A stretch of 19,349 nt of DNA from Syntrophorhabdaceae bacterium (GTDB taxonomy: Bacteria; Desulfobacterota; Syntrophorhabdia; Syntrophorhabdales; Syntrophorhabdaceae). The stretch is taken from contig JAOAHW010000060.1 of assembly GCA_026415015.1 (NCBI GenBank), forward strand, positions 1 through 19,349, given 5' to 3'. Positions 13,917-19,349 of the stretch are shown here, piece after piece. The position numbers and the translations under genes were made by a program. Under the pieces are notes generated by a model. It did no database searches. It saw nothing but the letters and a program-made list of their open reading frames with translations, and had not been told where the DNA came from. Positions within the stretch are counted from its first letter, which is position 1; every line of letters begins with the position of its first letter.

Positions 13917-15209
13917 ATGATAAAACGATATTCATTAAAAAGAATGACAGACATATGGGAAGAGGAAAACAAGTTCAGGAAATGGCTTGAGATAGAGGTC
14001 CTGATATGTGAGGCATATGCAAAACTTGGTGTAATCCCTGAAGAAGACCTTAAAAACATCAAAGAAAAGGCAGGCTTTTCTGTTAATAGGATTGAGGAGA
14101 TAGAGGCGAGGACCCGCCATGATGTTGTTGCCTTTATAGAGTGTGTTTCTGAATATATAGGTCCTTCATCAAAATATGTCCATATGGGTGTTACCTCCTC
14201 TGATATTCTGGACACTTCATTCTCACTCCTTCTTAAGGAGGCCTCAGACATCTTGATAGATGATATAAAGGCATTCATGGACGTCCTGAAGGAGAATGCC
14301 ATAAAATATAAAGATACACCCATGATAGGCAGGACCCATGGCATCCATGCAGAGCCCATTACATTTGGCCTCAAGATGGCGCATTTCTATGATGAGATGA
14401 AAAGAAACCTGAATAGGCTTGAAAAGGCAAAGGATGGAATAAGCTTTGGGAAGATCTCAGGGGCTGTAGGGACATTTGCCCATGTCCAGCCAGCAATTGA
14501 GGCATATGTCTGTGAGAGATTGGGTTTGAAGCCTGCGCCTATCTCTACCCAGATTATCCCCAGGGATTATTATGCAGAGTTTTTCACAACCCTTTCTATA
14601 ATCGCCTCATCCATTGAAAAGATGTCCCTGGAGATAAGAAACCTCCAGAGGACAGAGGTAGGTGAGGCAGAGGAGTATTTTCAAAAAGGGCAGACAGGCT
14701 CGTCTGCCATGCCCCATAAGAGAAACCCTATAGCCTCAGAGAACCTGTGCGGTCTTGCAAGACTCATCCGTGGATATGCTATAGCAAGCCTTGAAAATAT
14801 ACCTTTATGGCATGAAAGAGATATTAGCCATTCCTCTGTAGAGAGGGTCATTGCCCCGGATGCTACTATACTCTTAGACTATATGCTCGAACGTATAAAG
14901 AACATGTATAAAAACCTTATTGTCTATCCTGATAGGATGGAGAAAAATCTTGAGATAACAAAGGGGCTTTATCACTCAGAGGCTGTTCTTTTGAGCCTTA
15001 TAAAAAAAGGCCTTACAAGACAGGAGGCATATAAATTGACCCAGGCAGTAGCAATGAGGTGCTATGAGATGGGTCTTGATTTCAAAGAAGAGCTCAAGAA
15101 AGACCCAGACCTAAGAAGGTACTTGGAAGAGGCAGAGATAAACGAGATTACAGACAATAGCCACTATTTCAGATATGTGGATACGATATTTGAGAGGGTC
15201 TTTAAATAG
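13917..15209 (+). CDS. purB: Adenylosuccinate lyase
   Basis: Catalyses two fumarate-releasing steps of purine synthesis: SAICAR to AICAR and adenylosuccinate to AMP. The 430-residue product starts MIKRYSLKRMTDIWEEENKF, the normal PurB N-terminus, and has TRHDVVAFI, SKYVHMGVTSSDILDT, GRTHGIHAEPITFG with the catalytic His, and the superfamily signature GSSAMPHKRNP on the mobile loop. The frame opens earlier at a TTG (13881), but that TTG is the first triplet of the -35 box and gives a non-family extension, so I take ATG 13917. No other pur genes are adjacent. It converges on tldD with 3 nt between the stops. Identification is firm. Confidence 0.97.
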   Translation: MIKRYSLKRMTDIWEEENKFRKWLEIEVLICEAYAKLGVIPEEDLKNIKEKAGFSVNRIEEIEARTRHDVVAFIECVSEYIGPSSKYVHMGVTSSDILDTSFSLLLKEASDILIDDIKAFMDVLKENAIKYKDTPMIGRTHGIHAEPITFGLKMAHFYDEMKRNLNRLEKAKDGISFGKISGAVGTFAHVQPAIEAYVCERLGLKPAPISTQIIPRDYYAEFFTTLSIIASSIEKMSLEIRNLQRTEVGEAEEYFQKGQTGSSAMPHKRNPIASENLCGLARLIRGYAIASLENIPLWHERDISHSSVERVIAPDATILLDYMLERIKNMYKNLIVYPDRMEKNLEITKGLYHSEAVLLSLIKKGLTRQEAYKLTQAVAMRCYEMGLDFKEELKKDPDLRRYLEEAEINEITDNSHYFRYVDTIFERVFK

Positions 15210-15214
15210 ACCTT
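15195..15214. terminator. Weak hairpin at the purB/tldD convergent stops
   Basis: AGGGTCT (15195-15201) can pair with AGACCTT (15208-15214) through 7 pairs including one G-T, with loop TTAAAT. It spans the purB stop and the tldD stop, echoing the lon/selB junction. There is no clear U-tract, so a terminator role is doubtful. Confidence 0.3.
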
Positions 15215-16589
15215 AAACCTGCCTACCCCCCACAACAATCCTCGGTATCCTTAAGGTTGGCTGGGCATCTGATACAGGGACACCCTGGCCATCTTTCCCG
15301 CATGTACCTATACCAAACCCTATATCGTCTCCCACCATATCAATCTCCTTAAGTACGATCATGCCGTTACCCATCATGGTTGCATTCTTTATCATATCAC
15401 CGATCTTTCCCTTCTCAATGATATAACCCTCTGAGATCTCAAAGACAAAGTCCCCCCTTACAGTATCTACCTGACCTCCTCCCATCTTTACAACGTATAT
15501 ACCATCGTCTACAGATGCAATAATATCCTCAGGCCTGTCTTTCCCAGGGAGTATCATGGTATTGGACATCCTTGGGATGGGCCTAAACCTGTATGACTCC
15601 CTCCTGCCATTTCCTGTTGGCTTTGCATCATATTTCATGGCGTGGAATCTGTCAAAGAGATAATTTTTCAGGATGCCGGCCTCTACAAGCACAGTCCTCT
15701 CTGAGGGCACACCCTCATCATCAAAGGCATATGTACCCCTCATATTCGGGATGGTCTTGTCATCTACAACACTAATCAGCTCTGATGCTATCCTCTCACC
15801 TAACATTCCCTTATAACAAGACATGCCCTCCATAGCCAGGTCTGCCTCGAGTCCATGGCCTATGGCCTCATGTATCATTGTCCCCCCTGCCTTGGAAGAT
15901 AGGACTACTGTCTTGATACCCATAGGTGCCTCCCTTGCCCCAAGTAGACCAGATAATCTTGTGACAGTCCTGTATACAAGATCTTCTATCCTTTCATCTG
16001 TAAAGAATTCAAATCCATAGAAACCACCCATAGACTCGTAGGCTGTCTGCAACTCACCCTTTTCCTCTCCCACAACAGTTATGTTCAATACCACCTGTCT
16101 TCTTTTATCCTCCACTGCCATACCTTCGCTGTTGAACATACTCACATTCTGTTCTGTATCGAGGTATATGACCCTGACCTGTCTTATCCTTTTTTCCATG
16201 GCCCTTGCCATATCATCAATCTTTCTAACTATCTGGAGCTTCTGCCTCAACTCCACATCCCTGGGGTTAATATTTAATGAAAAGGGATAATTTGCTGTAA
16301 CATGAATAAAATCTTTTATAGGCCTATGATTTTTTCCTTCCAGAGAGTCCTTTAATTGCCTTGACAGGTCTATAAGATGTGAATCTTCAAAAGAATTTGT
16401 AGAGGCAAAATATGTCTTCCATGGTGAGATGGTCCTCAAGCCCACACCCTTATCTATTCCTTTTTCAATCTTTTCAAAACGGGAGGATTCGAGCTGGATC
16501 CGCGTATACTGTCTCTCCTCTGCAAATATATCTGCATAGATAGTGGTCTTACCTATGAGTTCATTCATAATACCCTGGGCATTGAGCAT
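15213..16589 (-). CDS. tldD: TldD metalloprotease
   Basis: TldD works with TldE (PmbA) as a metalloprotease that trims unfolded peptides, for example in maturing peptide antibiotics and antitoxins. The 458-residue protein has the catalytic HEAIGH (residues 240-245) after SSKAGGTM, then YAFDDEGVPSERTVLVEAGIL, the Arg-rich NGRRESYRFRPIPRMSNT and a C-terminal GIGTCGKDGQ that completes the metal site in TldD-type subunits. The ATG at 16589 is one base after the DUF4911 stop, with GGGAGGT about 9 nt upstream; a second ATG at 16568 is less well placed. It is the last gene of the tsaD-ksgA-HGD-D-DUF4911-tldD run. The partner tldE is not in the window, though it may lie elsewhere. Identification is firm. 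Confidence 0.95.
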   Translation of the reverse strand: MLNAQGIMNELIGKTTIYADIFAEERQYTRIQLESSRFEKIEKGIDKGVGLRTISPWKTYFASTNSFEDSHLIDLSRQLKDSLEGKNHRPIKDFIHVTANYPFSLNINPRDVELRQKLQIVRKIDDMARAMEKRIRQVRVIYLDTEQNVSMFNSEGMAVEDKRRQVVLNITVVGEEKGELQTAYESMGGFYGFEFFTDERIEDLVYRTVTRLSGLLGAREAPMGIKTVVLSSKAGGTMIHEAIGHGLEADLAMEGMSCYKGMLGERIASELISVVDDKTIPNMRGTYAFDDEGVPSERTVLVEAGILKNYLFDRFHAMKYDAKPTGNGRRESYRFRPIPRMSNTMILPGKDRPEDIIASVDDGIYVVKMGGGQVDTVRGDFVFEISEGYIIEKGKIGDMIKNATMMGNGMIVLKEIDMVGDDIGFGIGTCGKDGQGVPVSDAQPTLRIPRIVVGGRQV

Positions 16590-16590
16590 A

Positions 16591-16803
16591 TCAGTCTACC
16601 TCCCTGTAATCTATACCGTTATTTGCCATATCCTTCATAATACCCATTATATCCTCTTCAAAAAATACAGGGTATATTATCTCTACAAGACCTGTGTCAC
16701 CGTCGAGCACAGATAAAATACCCACATCTTCATAGGATTCAAGGATGGATTTTAAAAACCCTATCATCTCACGCCTTACTATAAACCTCTTGGTCTTCTC
16801 CAT
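16591..16803 (-). CDS. DUF4911 family small protein
   Basis: A 70-residue protein, MEKTKRFIVRREMIGFLKSI then LESYEDVGILSVLDGDTGLVEIIYPVFFEEDI, matching the DUF4911 layout: a strand, a helix carrying FLKSILE, a turn, and strands. No signal peptide and no Cys. Function is unknown for the family. The ATG at 16803 follows the HGD-D stop by 2 nt and is served by AAGGA inside that gene's end; its own stop is one base before the tldD ATG. Such tight spacing argues for fixed co-expression with both neighbours. Start well supported. Confidence 0.85.
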   Translation of the reverse strand: MEKTKRFIVRREMIGFLKSILESYEDVGILSVLDGDTGLVEIIYPVFFEEDIMGIMKDMANNGIDYREVD

Positions 16804-16805
16804 GA

Positions 16806-17792
16806 TTATCCTTCCTGACCCCTTAGCATCTCTATGAATGCCTCAAGCCTCAGTCTCAGCCTTGCATCCAAGGGTCTTGGCAGTTCACCCTCTATGGTTA
16901 GGATGGGGCAGTCAAGGGTCTGCCTTAATATCACATCCTCCATTACCCTGTAGCAGAATGCCTGGACATAGTGGATAATACCTTTTATGTCTCGCTTTTT
17001 TATCTCTGTCTTTATATCATGGAGCCTTGAGAATATGCCATAGGGATAAGTATAGGTTCTATAACGTTCAACGATGTCAGATTCTTTAAAGGGCATGCTG
17101 AACTGTCTCTGGGTCTCATTGTAGACAACGTGTCCACCTATATCCTCGATAAACTCATAGAGGCCAGTGACAATAGGCGGGACACCTATAAACCCTATTC
17201 TCACACCATCAATGGGTCTTCTTTTTCTTGCCTCATCTATAAACTCTTTAGCCATCCTGTGGTACATCCTGTAATCCCCTAACATATCCGATGACCTCAC
17301 GAGCCACAGGTGGTTTTCATAACCTGTGACAAGGTTGTCATCCCATGTCATCCTGTCTATCTTTCTTAGTATCTCTCTTACATCCTCTATCTCACTCTCT
17401 GTTGTTTTTAATTTTTCGTAATCTACACCAAAAATACCCATGAGCTTATCTATCTCACGCCTTATAACATCTCTATCTCTATCATAGGGATAGGAAAAGG
17501 GTATTACATGGATACCCTTAAACTGTAGTATCTCTGCAAGGGCCTGGGTGTTACTGCAATCTCCCTCCATAACAGCTATGACACTGTCAATATCCTTCTC
17601 CATCAAGACACCGTAGATACCCTTTATCCAGTTGCACATACTCTTGTGAAACCCGTCCATCTCAGCCTTTTCTATAAAATGCATGGGCTCAGAATCTGTT
17701 ATAAAGATATTGTTCAGGTCACAGGGTATATAACCACCGGCAAATAGTATCTCAAATGGTATTGTTGTTGTGAACCCTATGATCTTACCCAT
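16806..17792 (-). CDS. 2-hydroxyacyl-CoA dehydratase D-component family protein
   Basis: A 328-residue member of the HgdB/FldB (HGD-D) family, iron-sulfur proteins that include the radical 2-hydroxyacyl-CoA dehydratase subunits and the double-cubane cluster proteins. Seen: AGGYIPCDL (Cys24), Cys53 in KSMCNW, the cluster-type GDCSNTQALAE (Cys79), and the late QAFCYRVMED (Cys280) with CPILTIEGE and RLRLRLEAFIEML. The cluster Cys pattern appears intact. The frame extends to TTG 17813, but ATG 17792 gives a normal start and an 8-nt overlap with the ksgA stop. No second dehydratase subunit, ATPase activator or acyl-CoA gene is nearby, so catabolism is not indicated; a double-cubane-type reductase or a fold-related unknown is possible. 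Family firm, role unknown. Confidence 0.85.
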   Translation of the reverse strand: MGKIIGFTTTIPFEILFAGGYIPCDLNNIFITDSEPMHFIEKAEMDGFHKSMCNWIKGIYGVLMEKDIDSVIAVMEGDCSNTQALAEILQFKGIHVIPFSYPYDRDRDVIRREIDKLMGIFGVDYEKLKTTESEIEDVREILRKIDRMTWDDNLVTGYENHLWLVRSSDMLGDYRMYHRMAKEFIDEARKRRPIDGVRIGFIGVPPIVTGLYEFIEDIGGHVVYNETQRQFSMPFKESDIVERYRTYTYPYGIFSRLHDIKTEIKKRDIKGIIHYVQAFCYRVMEDVILRQTLDCPILTIEGELPRPLDARLRLRLEAFIEMLRGQEG

Positions 17793-18564
17793 GGAAAAAC
17801 CTGTATATGTCAATGAATCTCTCTGGCTCTATCTCCTCTGCCCTGATGCTATGGAGTAGCCCTATCTCTTTGTATAGCTCATAGACCTTTTCTGGGCCAT
17901 AATGCCTAATAAGGGTGTTTTTCATGTATTTTCTCTTGTTCTCGAAACATACCTTTACAAACTCTATAAAACCATCTGTTATATACCCACAATCCTCTTT
18001 CAATACCATAGAAAAGAACACGCTGTCTACCTTTGGTGGAGGTACAAATACAGAGGCCTTTAATCTCAATAGAATCTTTGTATGGGCCAGGAGCTGGCAG
18101 ATGACAGAGATAGCGCCATAGACCCTGCTTGCTGGTTTGGCTGTTATCCGCTCCCCTATCTCTTTCTGGACTGTCATGAATGCACTATCTATTACCCCTC
18201 TCTCATCTATGATTTTAAAGATTATGGGCGCTGTTATCTTATAGGGTATATTACCGAATACCTTTATCCTTTTACCCTTTACCTCATCAGATAGATCCCT
18301 TAGACTTGTCTTAAGAAAATCACAGAAAGATAACCTCAGGTTGCTGTATTGCTTTGTTAAAGGCTCTAGGTATCTATAAAATGTCTCGTCTATCTCTATG
18401 GCATATACAAGGCCTGCAGCCTCACAAAGACACCCTGTCAGGTCACCCTGGCCAGCACCTACCTCTACGATAACATCATCGCCTTCTATGCCTGATAGTC
18501 TCACCATTTTTTTAAGGATGTTTCTGTCCTTGATTAGATGCTGGGAGAGATATTTTTTTAACAT
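17785..18564 (-). CDS. ksgA: 16S rRNA dimethyladenosine transferase RsmA (KsgA)
   Basis: Dimethylates two adjacent adenines near the 3' end of 16S rRNA late in small-subunit assembly. The 259-residue protein has the N-terminal LSQHLIKDRNIL, SAM-binding VIVEVGAGQGDLT (31-43), the acidic IEID ribose-binding segment, the catalytic NIPY (105-108), and C-terminal FVPPPKVDSVFF and NKRKYMKNTL. The ATG at 18564 has GGGAGA upstream. It begins 14 nt after tsaD and its stop overlaps the start of the HGD-D gene, so it is in one operon with them. Length and motifs are normal for the family; identification is firm. Confidence 0.96.
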   Translation of the reverse strand: MLKKYLSQHLIKDRNILKKMVRLSGIEGDDVIVEVGAGQGDLTGCLCEAAGLVYAIEIDETFYRYLEPLTKQYSNLRLSFCDFLKTSLRDLSDEVKGKRIKVFGNIPYKITAPIIFKIIDERGVIDSAFMTVQKEIGERITAKPASRVYGAISVICQLLAHTKILLRLKASVFVPPPKVDSVFFSMVLKEDCGYITDGFIEFVKVCFENKRKYMKNTLIRHYGPEKVYELYKEIGLLHSIRAEEIEPERFIDIYRFFHG

Positions 18565-18578
18565 ACTATCTCCCTGCC

Positions 18579-19330
18579 TTAGCCCTTTATCCTCATCCTG
18601 GAGACACCTTTGATATCAAGAGTGGAAAACATATCTCTTTCAAGATAATAATAACCTGTTACTGCCACCATGGCTGCATTATCTGTACAGTTGGCAGGGG
18701 ATGGAAAATATACATTTAGGCCTTCATGGCTGCCTTTATCTCTAAATATCTCCCTTAGCCTTGAATTTGCAGCAACACCGCCACCTACAACAACCCTCTT
18801 TATGTTGAACCTCTCTGACGCCTTTAATATCTTTTTAAACAGGCTGTCGAATACTGCCTCCTGAAAAGATGCGAGGACATCAGCCATATTGTCCTTATCC
18901 AACCTGTTTTTCCTTGTCCAGTTTATAAAGGCTGTCTTGAGACCGCTAAAGCTGAAATCAAAATTATCCTCCTCTGCCATGGGTCTTGGAAACATGACAA
19001 AATCCCTTTTCCCTTCCCTTGAGAGCCTCTCTATAACCTGACCCCCTGGATACCCTATCCCAAGAAACTTTGCCACCTTGTCAAAGGCCTCTCCTGCTGC
19101 GTCATCCCTTGTGCTTCCTATTACTTCATACCTGCACGGCTCATGCATAAGCATTATGGTTGTGTGTCCCCCTGATACCACAAGGCCGAGAAATGGAAAC
19201 TCTACATCCTCCTCTAAAAAGATACCCATAACATGGGCCTCTACATGGTTTATCCCTATCATTGGTTTTTTAATAGAGACAGCAAGACCCTTTGCAAAGC
19301 ATAGCCCCACAAGGATAGACCCTATTAACC
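18579..19330 (-). CDS. tsaD: tRNA t6A synthesis protein TsaD, 5' truncated
   Basis: TsaD transfers the threonylcarbamoyl group to A37 of ANN-decoding tRNAs, with TsaB and TsaE. The last 250 codons are present of about 335. Seen: GLIGSILVGLCFAK, the metal-binding NHVEAH, VSGGHTTIML, DDAAGEAFDKVAKFLG, FSFSGLKTAF, VVGGGVAANSRLRE and CTDNAAMVAVTGYY with the metal-ligand Asp. The frame continues without a start past a GTG at 19310 to base 19330, where genome sequence stops and adapter begins; the true start is outside the window. It heads the operon with ksgA. Identification is firm. Confidence 0.95.
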
Positions 19331-19349
19331 CTGTCTCTTATACACATCT
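19331..19349. other. Tn5/Nextera mosaic-end adapter (artefact)
   Basis: The last 19 bases, CTGTCTCTTATACACATCT, are the exact Tn5 mosaic end used in transposase-based sequencing libraries. They interrupt the tsaD frame right at the contig edge with no transposon genes beside them. I treat this as untrimmed adapter, not as a mobile element. Confidence 0.95.

Noticed and set aside
13757..14374. 205-codon upstream extension of the enolase frame
   Set aside because: It is antisense to purB, lacks enolase-like sequence, and a strong GGAGG sits just before ATG 13756.
19331..19349. A Tn5-type transposon end as a real mobile element
   Set aside because: It is exactly the library mosaic end, at the very edge of the contig, breaking a housekeeping gene, with no transposase.

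Overview
The window reads as chromosomal DNA of an uncultured, probably anaerobic, Gram-negative bacterium. It is AT-leaning, uses AGG/AGA for Arg and ATA for Ile heavily, has sigma70-like promoters, and carries outer-membrane exopolysaccharide genes. The gene mix (SelB, a LarA-type racemase, a 2-hydroxyacyl-CoA dehydratase D-type protein, DUF4911, DUF6485, class II photolyase) would fit Desulfobacterota/Syntrophorhabdia-like or Nitrospirota lineages; this placement is inference. The window is contig-like at both ends: lon is cut at the left, tsaD at the right, and the last 19 bases are an exact Tn5/Nextera mosaic end, which is library adapter and not genome.

Layout. (1) 2-3186: 3' part of lon converging on selB; one 10-bp hairpin holds both stop codons. 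(2) 3186-3292: a small divergent promoter region between selB (almost no leader) and a carboxymuconolactone-decarboxylase-family gene. (3) 3726-6160, minus: exported MORN-repeat protein, class II CPD photolyase and a small adhesin-E-like protein, with a 38-nt overlap at the first junction. (4) 6231-10934, plus: an RmlD-like sugar reductase, a YjbH/GfcD-type outer-membrane protein, a tiny Gly/Ala-rich exported protein resembling YjbE/GfcA in position and composition, a strong hairpin, an exported unknown and a soluble unknown. This is the accessory, envelope/polysaccharide part of the window. (5) 10982-11023: a run of six 7-bp tandem units between convergent genes. (6) 11026-13756, minus: eno, a LarA-family protein and a Cys-rich DUF6485 protein, joined by two ATGA stop/start overlaps. 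(7) 13757-13916: back-to-back promoters for eno and purB; the purB promoter is near consensus and points to a leaderless transcript. (8) 15213-19330, minus: tldD, DUF4911, HGD-D, ksgA, tsaD, tightly packed as one operon read tsaD to tldD.

How the parts work together. Regions 1, 7 and 8 are mostly housekeeping: proteolysis, selenocysteine incorporation, purine synthesis, glycolysis, tRNA t6A and rRNA methylation, and TldD peptide maturation. Region 4 looks like part of an exopolysaccharide export system. The eno-larA-DUF6485 and tsaD-ksgA-HGD-D-DUF4911-tldD clusters attach poorly understood proteins to core genes. No tRNA, rRNA, CRISPR array, transposase or phage gene was seen. I found no fully new system; the most unusual features are the leaderless/short-leader promoters, the coupled eno-larA-DUF6485 operon and the partial YjbE/YjbH-like module.
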